Source: Shewanella psychrophila (lineage in GTDB: Bacteria; Pseudomonadota; Gammaproteobacteria; Enterobacterales; Shewanellaceae). Taken from it: a DNA stretch of 64,000 bases. Positions 45,248 through 55,100 of this stretch are shown piece by piece (positions within the stretch are counted from its first letter, which is position 1; each line of letters opens with the position of its first letter). The notes under the pieces are model-generated. The model was not told where the DNA came from and did not search any database. It was given only the letters and a program-made list of their open reading frames with translations. Where the stretch lies: the NCBI RefSeq assembly GCF_002005305.1, contig NZ_CP014782.1:1302001-1366000 (forward strand), in the 5' to 3' direction. Made by a program: the position numbers and the translations under genes.

Positions 45248-46273
45248 TTACGCTAAGCTTTGTGGTCCCAACACACTGGACAGGACTGCTGTCGTGGTTA
45301 AAATCAGACCAGCGATGAAGATCTCGACGCCAATGGATCGCTTCAACATCCCTATGGACTTAGCCAAGCCTTGCTTTGAGTTTGAGATAGGTTCTGAGAT
45401 AGATTCTGAAATAGTGTTCACCTTCACTGCTAACGATCCTGACTCCAGTGCTTTATCATCAAGCTTAGGCACCAAATGAAACTTGTGCAGTGCGGCTATG
45501 GCCAGAATCACCGAGATGATAAATATCTTAATCAAAATGGCTCTTCCATAACCCGTATCGATAAACTCGACTGGACTGTTAATCAGAAGGCTTAGCAAAA
45601 TCAGTCCTGTGGTAGCGACTACCGCAACGATAAATATGGCTAGCTTGCCAAATAACTCCATGATGCCCTTGAGTGGTTGCGCCTCTAAACGGCCACACAT
45701 ACTCCACAAGGGGATGAGTGAACCAATCCAGACACCAATAGCAACGACATGGACAGCCACCAGCCATTTACCTAAATCATCCATATCGGCACTGTGGCCT
45801 ATCAAGGTGAATGAGAAGGCCAAACACAGGGCAGCAACAAGAAGCAGAACCAATGCGCTATTTAAAGCGAATCCTGTCCGCTTAACTAGCATAAATGTGG
45901 CGGCTAAAACCAAAACGAAACCAGTAATACGCCAAGATACTGATGCCCCTACAGAACTCTGCCATAAGATTTCGGTCATCAGAGGATCCCACATACCTGA
46001 AAGACCACTCTCGGCAAACGAACCCACCTGAATGAAGAAATTCATGGTGACGGCCAAGGTTCCGATCAGCGCTCCCTTCCTCATGTAGCCAGAAACGTCG
46101 CCAATACCCGTTCCTGTCGTTGCGTCTATTCCCGCTTCCTTAGATATCGACCTAGCATTCATTAAGATCATCAAAAAGCCGCCTAGACTCGTCCCCACGC
46201 CAATATAGATGAGCCATTTGGTTATGATGCCTAGTATGTCAAACAGGCTCAGCACCATTAATACATCAGTCAT
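45248..46273 (-). CDS. copD: Copper resistance protein CopD (inner membrane)
   Basis: 341 residues, about eight membrane helices. CopD features are WLIYIGVGTSLGGFLM at the start, FSFTLIGHSADMDDLGKWLVAVHVVAIGVWIGSLIPLW (conserved His in helices) and LIKIFIISVILAIAALHKFHLVPKLDD. It is thought to move copper across the inner membrane together with CopC. The start overlaps the copC stop by eight bases. The interior tail of polar residues (SESISEPISNS) is a hydrophilic loop before the last helix. Confidence 0.88.
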   Translation of the reverse strand: MTDVLMVLSLFDILGIITKWLIYIGVGTSLGGFLMILMNARSISKEAGIDATTGTGIGDVSGYMRKGALIGTLAVTMNFFIQVGSFAESGLSGMWDPLMTEILWQSSVGASVSWRITGFVLVLAATFMLVKRTGFALNSALVLLLVAALCLAFSFTLIGHSADMDDLGKWLVAVHVVAIGVWIGSLIPLWSMCGRLEAQPLKGIMELFGKLAIFIVAVVATTGLILLSLLINSPVEFIDTGYGRAILIKIFIISVILAIAALHKFHLVPKLDDKALESGSLAVKVNTISESISEPISNSKQGLAKSIGMLKRSIGVEIFIAGLILTTTAVLSSVLGPQSLA

Positions 46274-46664
46274 GAGAATGGCTGGCGTGATCGTGCGCAG
46301 TCACCTTTTCCATCGCTTTATGGACCATAAAATTAAATTGTCCTTTCATCTTATGGGCATCTTCTCCCATGATCATCCAGCTAACCGAGTAGCTTGAGGG
46401 GGTCAATTGAGGCAAGTCCAGAGAAAATTGATTTGAGCTTTGCATCTTGGGCTTGAAACCAAATTTGATGTTATTGCCCCCGCCATCTTTCAGGATCAAT
46501 TTAACCAGGCGCACCGGACTACTGAAAGTCAACGCCAGCCCTTGGGGCGAGTCTTGTACCATCTCATTCTTAGCTGGACTCGAGTTAACCAGCCCGGAAT
46601 GCGCCAACGCGGTAGAGCTAAATATCATGGTGGCAGAGATAACGATTGTCTTAATAAATTTCAT
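46266..46664 (-). CDS. copC: Periplasmic copper-binding protein CopC
   Basis: 132 residues from MKFIKTIV. The signal peptide ends at STALA, so mature protein begins His-Ser-Gly-Leu, the N-terminal His that binds Cu(II) in CopC. Conserved NSSPAKNEMVQDSPQGLALTFSSPV and MGEDAHKMKGQFNFMV follow. The C-terminal HDHASHSHD adds further possible metal ligands. The start is placed at this Met because AAGGGG is five bases upstream. Acts as copper carrier next to CopD. Confidence 0.9.
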   Translation of the reverse strand: MKFIKTIVISATMIFSSTALAHSGLVNSSPAKNEMVQDSPQGLALTFSSPVRLVKLILKDGGGNNIKFGFKPKMQSSNQFSLDLPQLTPSSYSVSWMIMGEDAHKMKGQFNFMVHKAMEKVTAHDHASHSHD

Positions 46665-46784
46665 TTTGACCCCTTCAATTTCTGTTAAAAACTTTGATTG
46701 TTTTTTATTTATGCATTTATTCATGCTTTAATTTTTAATGATTTGATTATTAGTTATTTTCTTTATTACTCGGTAAAACTCGGC

Positions 46785-47525
46785 TTAAAACCAAGCTCTT
46801 AAACCGACAACGAATTGAGTTTCACTATCTTCCTCCCCCTCATCCCTCGCATAATCCGCCGTATTGCCAAATTTCTTACTCCAATTCACGCCAATATAGG
46901 GCGCAAATTCCCTTACGATTTCATAGCGTAATCTCAGCCCAGCACCAAAGTCAGACAAACCTGACCCGATCCCGACTTCGGGATCATTCTGTCCATAGAA
47001 ATTCATCTCTATCTCTGGGGTTAAGATGAGTTTCTGGGTGATCAGTAGTTCATACTCACTACTGAAACTCATCGCCGTTCTCCCCTCTTTTCCCACATAA
47101 AGCGCCGCATCTATTTCAAAAAAGTAAGGCGCGAGTCCCTGAATTCCCAATACCGCCCAATCACGGGAAGGTGACGGTTTCAAGTCTCGCCTCAGTCCCA
47201 TCTGCAGATCCCAATAAGGTGCGATCGCCCGGCTATATAAGGCTTGAATTTCGGCATCAACAACCTCTCCCCCCGAATATTCTCCCTCTGTCTTAATCCA
47301 GAGTTTATTCAGATCATAGCCAAGCCAGCCCTGTGCCCCCCAACTGGTGGTGCTGTCAGTACTGAGTGAGTTCTCAAATTCATCGATCATCACCTTAGCC
47401 AGCAAGGGATCATCGGTTTCCGCGCCAAAAGCTGTGTCAACACTGGAAAAAATAGCCAGTGTGAGCAAAACGATGGCGATAAAGGGATAGCGATTTATCA
47501 AATTTGTATTCATTTTCTTCTCCAT
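46785..47525 (-). CDS. copB: Copper resistance protein B (outer membrane)
   Basis: 246 residues. The N-terminal signal peptide (FIAIVLLTLAIFSSVDTAFG) is followed by a beta-barrel of the CopB family: VMIDEFENS, GWLGYDLNKLWIKTEGEYSGG, RAIAPYWDLQMGLRRDL, YFEIDAALYVGKEGRTAMSF and FAPYIGVNWSKKFGNTADYARDEGE. Members sit in the outer membrane. The Met-rich N-terminus of Pseudomonas CopB is missing here. Two starts five codons apart both have acceptable ribosome sites; the first is used. It follows copA by about 50 bp. Confidence 0.9.
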   Translation of the reverse strand: MEKKMNTNLINRYPFIAIVLLTLAIFSSVDTAFGAETDDPLLAKVMIDEFENSLSTDSTTSWGAQGWLGYDLNKLWIKTEGEYSGGEVVDAEIQALYSRAIAPYWDLQMGLRRDLKPSPSRDWAVLGIQGLAPYFFEIDAALYVGKEGRTAMSFSSEYELLITQKLILTPEIEMNFYGQNDPEVGIGSGLSDFGAGLRLRYEIVREFAPYIGVNWSKKFGNTADYARDEGEEDSETQFVVGLRAWF

Positions 47526-47575
47526 ATTTATTCCCTTCCATGATCTATTTCTTAAGCTTTTACTTGAGCTTATAG

Positions 47576-49495
47576 TTATGCGTTATTAACTTGGACTCTT
47601 CTAAACATGCCCGGCATATGGAATAGCAAATGACAATGGTAAGCCCAACTACCTAACGCATCAGCCGTCACCAGATAACTGATGCTCGAACCTGGTTGCA
47701 CTATCACTGTGTGTTTGCGGGGAATAAAATCTGGATCGCCCGTTTCTAATTCACTCCACATTCCGTGTAAATGCATAGGGTGGGTCATCATAGTGTCGTT
47801 GACTAAGGTGATGCGCACTCGCTCACCAAATTCAAGTTCAAGTGGCGCGGCATCAGCGAACTTGATACCGTTTACCGACCACATATAACGGCTCATGTTT
47901 CCGGTGAGATGCAGCTGGATCTCCCGGCTAGGCTGCCTTTTATCCCGTGTAGGAGTCAGTCCCCTGATATCTGCATAGGTGAGAACCTTTCGCTGGTACA
48001 AGATCTGGTGATCTCTGAGCCCTATTCCTGGATCGGTCAGGCCACTGCGGGGACTCATCGCCCGCATATCAACCTGGGGACCGAACTCACTGGAAATATG
48101 CTTTATTTCATTATTGCTGCCATACCCAGCTAACCCCAGCCCCGTCGCACTAACCTTATTCATGTCCATCTGCATCGAGCCGTGATCCATGCCTTTCATG
48201 TTCATGGTTTTGTCACCATTTCCGGACATATCCATCTGCATGGCACTGTGATCCATACCTTTCATGTCCATGGCTTTGTCATCATTTCCGGACATATCCA
48301 TCTGCATCGAGCCGTGATCCATGCCTTTCATGTTCATGCCCATGTCTCTGTGTGCTAACACGGCGACGGGATCCATTGGTGGGATTAATGGTTTGAGAGC
48401 CAGATCTGAAGTCAAACTGCCATAGGTGAACCCCGTGCGATCTATGCTCTGAGCGAAGATACAGTAAGCATTATCCACCTCAGGCTCGACAATCACATCA
48501 AAGGTTTCAGCGACACCGATGCGAAACTCATCGACACTGACGGGCTGAATATTCTGACCATCACTGGCCACCACAGTCATCTTCAAACCCGGGATACGCA
48601 CATCAAAAATACTCATGGCCGCACTGTTTATGAACCTAAGCCTCACTCTTTCGCCCTTGCGAAACAGCCCCTGCCAGCCCTTCTCCGGCGTATTACCATT
48701 CATCAGATAGGTATAGGTATATCCGGTCACATCGGAAATATCCCTGTCACTCATACGGCCCTTGTTCCACATAGCGCGCGCATTCCAGGTGTTAACCAAG
48801 CCATTATCTGAGATGTCATCGAAGAGATCGACTAAGGTGCGTTCACGAAAGTTGTAGTAATCGGACTGTTTCTTGAGCTTGGCATAGATGGATTCAGGTT
48901 CTTCATCTGACCAATCCGACAGCATTACCACGTATTCTCGATCGTATACCACTGGGTCGCTATCCTTAGGATCGATGACAATGGCACCATACATGCCTGT
49001 TTGTTCCTGAAAGCCTGAATGACTGTGGTACCAATAAGTGCCACTCTGCTCCACAGAGAAGTGATATTCGAATGTCTCTCCGGGCGCTATGCCCTCAAAA
49101 CTGATCCCAGGAACACCATCCATCTTTGCCGGCAGAATAATGCCATGCCAGTGAATGGAACTGAACACATCCAGATTATTTTTGACCCTGAGGGTGACCG
49201 TTTCTCCCTCTTTCCAGCGAAGCAGAGGTCCGGGAATACTTTGATTAACCACAGTGGCGCGAACATCTGTGCCGGTGAAATTAACGGTCTGATAATCGAT
49301 ACTGAGATCGAATAATTTACCGCTGAGTGTCGTTAACCCTTGACGCATTGATGCGGCTAACACGCTCTGAGTGAAAGGCAGGCTGGCCAACATCATGGCA
49401 CTTGCTGCCCCCATAACAAATCGTCGGCGAGAGAGACTTGATTGAGGCTCGAGTACTAATTTTTGAATATTTGATAGTGTGTTTTTTGAAGCCAT
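47576..49495 (-). CDS. copA: Multicopper oxidase CopA (copper resistance)
   Basis: 639 residues. Twin-arginine signal SRRRFVMGAASAMMLASLPF; three cupredoxin domains with copper ligands in SIHWHGIILP, TYWYHSHSGFQEQTG, HPMHLHGMW and WAYHCHLLFHMPGMF. A Met/His-rich insert (MNMKGMDHGSMQMDMSGN, three near-repeats of 22 residues) lies near residues 387-450. Likely exported folded, it oxidises Cu(I) in the periplasm. GGAGG five bases before the ATG supports the start. Head of copA-copB, with copC-copD downstream. Confidence 0.95.
   Translation of the reverse strand: MASKNTLSNIQKLVLEPQSSLSRRRFVMGAASAMMLASLPFTQSVLAASMRQGLTTLSGKLFDLSIDYQTVNFTGTDVRATVVNQSIPGPLLRWKEGETVTLRVKNNLDVFSSIHWHGIILPAKMDGVPGISFEGIAPGETFEYHFSVEQSGTYWYHSHSGFQEQTGMYGAIVIDPKDSDPVVYDREYVVMLSDWSDEEPESIYAKLKKQSDYYNFRERTLVDLFDDISDNGLVNTWNARAMWNKGRMSDRDISDVTGYTYTYLMNGNTPEKGWQGLFRKGERVRLRFINSAAMSIFDVRIPGLKMTVVASDGQNIQPVSVDEFRIGVAETFDVIVEPEVDNAYCIFAQSIDRTGFTYGSLTSDLALKPLIPPMDPVAVLAHRDMGMNMKGMDHGSMQMDMSGNDDKAMDMKGMDHSAMQMDMSGNGDKTMNMKGMDHGSMQMDMNKVSATGLGLAGYGSNNEIKHISSEFGPQVDMRAMSPRSGLTDPGIGLRDHQILYQRKVLTYADIRGLTPTRDKRQPSREIQLHLTGNMSRYMWSVNGIKFADAAPLELEFGERVRITLVNDTMMTHPMHLHGMWSELETGDPDFIPRKHTVIVQPGSSISYLVTADALGSWAYHCHLLFHMPGMFRRVQVNNA
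48140..48337 (-). repeat. Three tandem 66-bp repeats within copA (Met/His-rich)
   Basis: Each unit codes 22 residues, MxMKGMDHxxMQMDMSGNxDKx. Units run about 48337-48272, 48271-48206 and 48205-48140; the last diverges after MQMDM. DNA identity is high between units, so the array probably expands and contracts. The residues are typical soft-metal copper ligands. Confidence 0.85.
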
Positions 49496-49705
49496 AGGGC
49501 CTCCGAATATACACAGCCTGAAAAATAATTCAGTAAAATTGCTGACCCTTAAGGATGAATAGTTAGCCTATGGGTCAATGAAATTTCAGGCCTAGAGCTG
49601 AGTTGACGTCAAAGCGAACAGGAAAATCTGAATAGAGTTCACTCTATGGGACGCAGTTAGCGGCAAAAGGAACAGAGCGTGAATTTTAAACGGATCTGTG
49701 CCTTA

Positions 49706-50152
49706 TCAGGCGAATATTGGAGGACGGTATAGCGAAGAAGGGAATTGATTTAGCGTCGACACGGTAAACACACTCATCTTAAGTAAAGGATGTGTTGTCG
49801 TATCAAAAACAGGCAAAGCCATGGTTAAAGCCACTGAAGAACAAGAGCCCATGGCACAATTGCACACGCTCTTACAGCAGTCTTGATGCTCATGGCCATC
49901 ACTTATCATAGTCTGGGATAAGCTTGACTGAGCCGAGTCTAGGCCCATCGTGGCTTTACTCGATGTAGAGGTCAAGATAACATCTTCGGACATATTGCTA
50001 TGAAGCATCTGACCTTGAATCGTAGAACTGTGAGTCATCCCATTTTGAGACATGCTCATGGACATTGAATATGGCATGATCACAGACGCGTATGCCTGAC
50101 CGACAAATGTCAGTAGCATCAACATCAAGATGACCCCTTTACCTTTATTCAA
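49706..50152 (-). CDS. Small secreted Met/Cys/His-rich protein at the head of the copper cluster (CopL/DUF2946-like)
   Basis: 148 residues from a TTG. The start gives MNKGKGVILMLMLLTFVGQAYA, a good signal peptide, with GAGG before it; an ATG 12 codons upstream also fits. The mature part carries SMSMSMSQNGM, HEHQDCCKSVCNCAMGSCSS and a C-terminal SLYRPPIFA, as in small proteins of copper clusters (CopL, DUF2946). Function not known: metal binding or signalling for the cluster is plausible. The 210 bp between it and copA hold no gene; they may contain a promoter. Confidence 0.65.
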   Translation of the reverse strand: MNKGKGVILMLMLLTFVGQAYASVIMPYSMSMSMSQNGMTHSSTIQGQMLHSNMSEDVILTSTSSKATMGLDSAQSSLSQTMISDGHEHQDCCKSVCNCAMGSCSSVALTMALPVFDTTTHPLLKMSVFTVSTLNQFPSSLYRPPIFA

Positions 50153-50503
50153 AATGACCTCAACAGAAACGATTAACATTTTTAGCATAACCTAGGGCGT
50201 GTCATTTTTAAACCCTATTTTAAATGATGCCAGTATTGACTATGCCCGATATGCGTATTTTTAGCCTGATATTTTAATCAACTTCTCGATCTAGTTTCAG
50301 GTGAGATGTATTTAAATTCAAGTGTAAATACAGCTAACCCCTAAGGTTTATTTACAGGTCAATCAGTCCATTCGCCACAAGGGTAACACTTGTTAATCAA
50401 CTGAATTCAAGTGAAATAATCACATTAACGAGTTATAATTGTCGTTCTTTTAAGTCTATATTGCTGACCACTGGGCAGCGAACGCTTTATTGAAGAGTCA
50501 CAA
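50153..50503. other. Divergent intergenic region of cop cluster and M23 gene
   Basis: About 350 bp. It contains the promoter for the peptidase gene (50411-50439). No CueR-type dyad was recognised in front of the copper cluster. Confidence 0.5.
50411..50439 (+). promoter_or_regulatory. Promoter of the M23 peptidase-bactofilin operon
   Basis: GTGAAA (50411-50416) and TATAAT (50434-50439) with a 17-bp spacer, 65 bp before the TTG start. Perfect -10, four of six -35 bases. Confidence 0.6.
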
Positions 50504-51448
50504 TTGAAAAATCTAGTTACAGTTTCATTCTCAACAATTAATGGCTCAAGACATTTCAGGCTAGATAAACGATCCCAGAGAGGGATACGTTGGGCTTTCT
50601 TATGCTTTATTTTCATAAGTATATTTATCCTGATGTCCTTGGTTTACCTGTCTGAAACCGCTATTGATGCCAAGACTAAACAAGCCTCTTTGCAAATTCA
50701 ATCTCTCGAGTTATCAGAGGATCTGGATGTTTTGATGAAGTTGAAGGGGCAACTCGAGCAAGAGTTGACGATGCGAGAATCTCATCTGCTACAGGTCTCT
50801 AATCGACTCGGCGATCTGGAACAAATGTTAGGTGTCACAATAAAAGATGAGCCCGGATTACAGAGTCGGCTAGATACTGCCGCTATTACATCAGCAGTGA
50901 GGATAACGTTACTGCAAGAATTACCCAATGGCGCCCCGGTTAAAAATGCCAGGATCTCTTCTAACTTTGGCACGCGAACTCACCCAATTACCGGTAAGAA
51001 GCGCAGTCACAATGGAATTGATTATGCGGTTAATACCGGAACGCCGGTCTACGCGACCGCAGATGGTGTTGTAGAAGTGACGCGTCCGAGTAATACAGGA
51101 TCGGGAAATTTCCTTCGTTTACAACACTCATTTGGGATAAGCAGCTCTTATTCACACTTACAAAAATTTAATGTCGCAGCGGGTGCCTTTATTAAAAAAG
51201 GTGATTTAATTGCGTATTCAGGAAATACCGGCATGTCTTCCGGGCCACATTTGCACTATGAAGTGCGCTTTGTTGGACGGCCAAAAAACCCAAGAAACTT
51301 TGTTGAATGGGATCTGGAAAACTTTGATTCTCTCTTTGAAAAACAAAAAGGTATACGATGGGATTACTTGGTAAAAACAGTCGAGCAACGGGTGAGCTCA
51401 CAACTACAACTGTCATCGCAAAAGGTTGCCATATCGCCGGCGAGCTGA
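50504..51448 (+). CDS. M23-family peptidoglycan endopeptidase, membrane anchored
   Basis: 314 residues beginning at a TTG with GAAGAG before it. A cytoplasmic basic segment precedes a membrane helix (WAFLCFIFISIFILMSLVYL, about 28-48), a coiled coil (60-120), and the LytM/M23 domain with zinc motifs HNGIDYAV (near 168) and GPHLHYEVRF (near 249). It should hydrolyse peptide crosslinks of peptidoglycan. The last 30 codons overlap the bactofilin gene in another frame. Similar M23-bactofilin pairs shape cells in Helicobacter (Csd1-CcmA). Confidence 0.92.
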   Translation: MKNLVTVSFSTINGSRHFRLDKRSQRGIRWAFLCFIFISIFILMSLVYLSETAIDAKTKQASLQIQSLELSEDLDVLMKLKGQLEQELTMRESHLLQVSNRLGDLEQMLGVTIKDEPGLQSRLDTAAITSAVRITLLQELPNGAPVKNARISSNFGTRTHPITGKKRSHNGIDYAVNTGTPVYATADGVVEVTRPSNTGSGNFLRLQHSFGISSSYSHLQKFNVAAGAFIKKGDLIAYSGNTGMSSGPHLHYEVRFVGRPKNPRNFVEWDLENFDSLFEKQKGIRWDYLVKTVEQRVSSQLQLSSQKVAISPAS

Positions 51449-51765
51449 GGTTATCCGGCCATATTCAAATTGACGGATTTATCGAAGGAAAAATGAATAC
51501 GCAGCAAACCATCATAGTCAGTAATGAAGGGAGAGTGAAAGGCGAGCTGTGGGCAGACAAGCTCATCGTCAGTGGTCTAGTGGAAGGAAATTGCTATGCT
51601 GACACCATACAAATTTTGGCTAATGGTAAAATCAACGGAAAGATTTACAGTGATAACTTGAGCATCGAGCTTGGGGGATGCTTCCTTGGAGAAACCCAAT
51701 TAAGTATTACAGATCGGGTTATTGAGCATGACGAAACCAATATCGAAACTTTAAAAACCGCTTAA
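51358..51765 (+). CDS. Bactofilin
   Basis: 135 residues. Short polar N-terminus then a right-handed beta-helix of about 100 residues with alternating small hydrophobic and Gly positions (CHIAGELRLSGHIQIDGFIEGK, VKGELWADKLIVSGLVEG, ILANGKINGKIYSDNL). It polymerises without nucleotide and acts as scaffold for cell-shape enzymes. Its ATG lies 91 nt before the end of the M23 gene; AAGG stands eight bases ahead of it. A weak hairpin follows. Confidence 0.92.
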   Translation: MGLLGKNSRATGELTTTTVIAKGCHIAGELRLSGHIQIDGFIEGKMNTQQTIIVSNEGRVKGELWADKLIVSGLVEGNCYADTIQILANGKINGKIYSDNLSIELGGCFLGETQLSITDRVIEHDETNIETLKTA

Positions 51766-51768
51766 CAT

Positions 51769-51788
51769 CTCGCCATTTCACTGGCGAG
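51769..51788 (+). terminator. Hairpin after the bactofilin gene
   Basis: CTCGCCA and TGGCGAG with a six-base loop, directly after the stop. No T-run follows, so termination would be weak. Confidence 0.45.
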
Positions 51789-52139
51789 TAACAGTAAACA
51801 TAGACAAAATGTTGGCCATTTCCTTAATTTATTATGGGTAATACCTGTAGGTGAAATGGCTAACACAGCCTGCTTCAAACATAGATCCTTGTAAGCCACA
51901 TCAAACACTGTTTCAACTCTTTCCCATTTTCAACAGTGACCTCACAGCTATACCGATTGATACTAATGAAAAATCATCAATCAGCCGTTTTAATCATGGC
52001 TTTCATTGGACATCTAAATTCAATCACATAAAATGGTTTCACCTATTTGAATCCGCTTCGTTGCTGCTGATTTCTAGAGGTATATAAACTCTAGTCTTCT
52101 ATTTCATATAGCTTTTTCAAACTCTTCTTTAGGAATTTT
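51789..52139. other. Intergenic region upstream of recC
   Basis: About 350 bp. I see no gene or RNA in it. A short plus-strand open frame (51851-52087) has no family resemblance. The recC promoter must lie here but is not obvious. Confidence 0.5.
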
Positions 52140-55100
52140 ATGCTCTATCTTGTTCAGTCTAATCGAATGGAAGCACTCTCGGCGCAACTAGCCGAGGAGT
52201 TACAGACGCCCATTGCCGGTATGCCAGTGTTAATGCCTGAACATGTGCTAGTCCAAAGCCCAGGAATGTCGACCTGGCTTAGACTGGAAGTTGCCAAGAA
52301 GAACAAGATAGCCGCGGCGCTGGAGTTCCCTCTGCCTTCAAGCTTTATCTGGCAACTCTGTCACATACTGTTGCCCGATGTACCTAAGGAAAATGCCTTC
52401 ACCAAACCCGCCATGACCTGGAAATTGATGGAGCTGCTGCCAGCACTGTTGCATGTCGAGGAGTTTGCCCCGCTGAAAAACTATCTTAACGCAGGGTCTA
52501 GCAAAGAGACGAACACAAGAGCTAACACAGATGAGGCAGATGATAATCCACTGAAACTGTTTCAATTGTGTGGCCAAATAGCCGATATCTTCGATCAATA
52601 CCTGGTTTATCGCCCGGATTGGATTGCTGCTTGGGAGGCCAATGAGCCAACACTGCCTCCCAAGGGGGACAAATTATCCCAGGCTCAAGCCTGGCAGCCG
52701 ATGTTATGGCGAGCCCTGATTGAGTTTAATAACCAAGTCCTTGGTAAGAGCCAATACCACAGGGCAAATTTACATCAATCTTTATTCGATGCCCTGGACA
52801 ACCCCAACACTTCACTCGACGGTCTGCCGAGACGTTTATTCGTATTTGGAATATCTTCCATGGCGCCACAGACATTGGATGTACTCTATCATCTGGCCAA
52901 GCGTATCGATGTGATCATGCTTAACTTGAGTCCTTGTCAGCATTACTGGGGAGATATAGTCGATCCACGCCTGCGCGCCCGCATGGCATTGGAATATGCC
53001 GATAAACAAAAGCTTGAACAAGACTGGGAAGATAAACTCGAGGTAGGTAACCCGTTACTGGCCAATAATGGCAAGATGGGTCGTGAGCTACTTGATCTTA
53101 TTCTCGAGCTTCCCGAAGAGCACGCCAATTTTAACTTCGAGTGCTATCAAGACCCTGGTACTGATAGCCTACTGAGTGGCATTCAACATGACATTCTTGA
53201 ACTCAGTACCCGAGAAAGAAGCTTAGGCCCGGATGCCTCCCTGTATCTGACAGTCGATGGACGCCGGACTTTGACTAAATCTGATGACTCGCTGACGCTT
53301 CGAAGCTGTCATAGCCCGCTGCGGGAAATTGAAACCTTGCATGACCATCTGCTGGATATGCTCTCCCGAACACCCGAAGACCCAGACGAGCCATTGCTTG
53401 CCAAAGATATCGTTATCATGTTGCCCGATGTCGCCGCTTATGCCCCTTACATCGATGCCGTCTTCTCAGCAAAACACGGCGCGCATTATATTCCTTATGC
53501 CATAGCCGACAGGGGCGCAGCCCAGGAATCGCCATTAATCAACAGCTTCTTGCATATTTTATCGATCAACCAGAGCCGTTTTGGCTTGACCGATATCTTA
53601 GGTATTTTAGAAGTCCCTGCGGTATTAAGACGCTTCGAATTAGATGATGAGTCACTCAACTTAATTCGGCATTGGCTCGAACAGGCGGGGGTGCGTTGGG
53701 GACGAGATGAAACCAGCCGCACCGCTCAGTCACTGCCCGCTTTCGATAAAAACTCCTGGGCATTTGGCATCAAACGTCTCATCTTAGGTTACGCCTTCAG
53801 TGACGATGCTCCGCTCTATCAAGACACCTTATTAGTGACAGGTATTGAGGGACAATCGGCCCAAGCCCTTGGCAAGTTACTCAATTTTATTGAGACATTA
53901 GATGGCTATCAACAACTGCTTGGGCAGACCAGCTCCATAGAAGAGCGAATGAGCCAACTCGCCCAGCTTCTTGAAGATGTTTATGAGGTCGACGATGAAG
54001 AGCGTATGCAACTGCAAGCCATACGCGAAGCGATCAACAAGTTGAAAACTGAGCTTATAGAAGCCGGACAAGTTACACCACTCAATACCCAAGTGTTGCA
54101 AAACTGGTTTAATAGCACCTTGAGTGAGTCCAGCGTCGGTCAAAGATACCTGGCAGGTAGCGTCAATTTCTGTACCTTGATGCCCATGCGCTCCATCCCT
54201 TTTAAAGTGGTGTGTCTGGTTGGCATGAATGATGGCATCTACCCTAGAGTTCAGCACCCGGTAGGCTTCGACCTTGTGGCTCAATTTGGGCCAAGAAAAG
54301 GCGACCGTTCTCGCAGGCTGGATGACAGATACTTGTTTTTAGAAGCGATCCTCTCGGCCAGAGAGCAGCTCTATATCAGCTATATCGGCCACAGCGAGCG
54401 CGATAACTCCGAGCGAATTCCCTCTATGCTAGTGTCTGAATTAGTGGAGTATTGCCAGCTCTGCTATCTACCAGAGGGCTTTGAGCCTGATACACTCAAT
54501 CAAGAGCCTGGCGATAAGCCTGATATCTCGGCCATCGAAAAAGCCATCCACCAGCAATTATTAATCGAGCAACCGCTGCAACCGTTCGATGAACGCCTGT
54601 ATATGAACCAGAAGCCCTCCTTAGTTCATGGACTTAAACAAAGTTATTCTGCCCAATGGTGTCCGAGTCCAGCAAACGAGGTAGATGAGACTAACCGGGC
54701 ACAACGCTTTATCGATACCGGAATAAACATCATCCAATCCAGCGACATCGTCGATAGCTTAAATCTCGTGGAAGTAGATAATGAGCTTGAAGTCTCGGCG
54801 CTTATTCGTTTCTTCAGAAACCCGGCCCAGTACTTCTTCAATCGTAGCCTCAAGGTCGATTTAGGCTTAAATATTCAGGCCGACGATAACGATGAACCCT
54901 TTAGCCTCAATCCCCTGGAGCGTTACAAGCTTCAGGCATCTCTGCTAGATAATGCCATCTCACAGAAACTCGATATGCCCGATGAGATATTGCTGCAGCG
55001 ATTAAAAGCCAGTGGCGAGCTGCCGCTTCACCCCTTCGACGATCTGTTACTCAATCAATATCTACATGACATTCAGCCCTTAATCGGCCGCGCCGTCTAT

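Noticed and set aside
51851..52087. Plus-strand frame of 78 codons upstream of recC
   Set aside because: Composition unlike a protein family and no start signal; probably the recC leader region.
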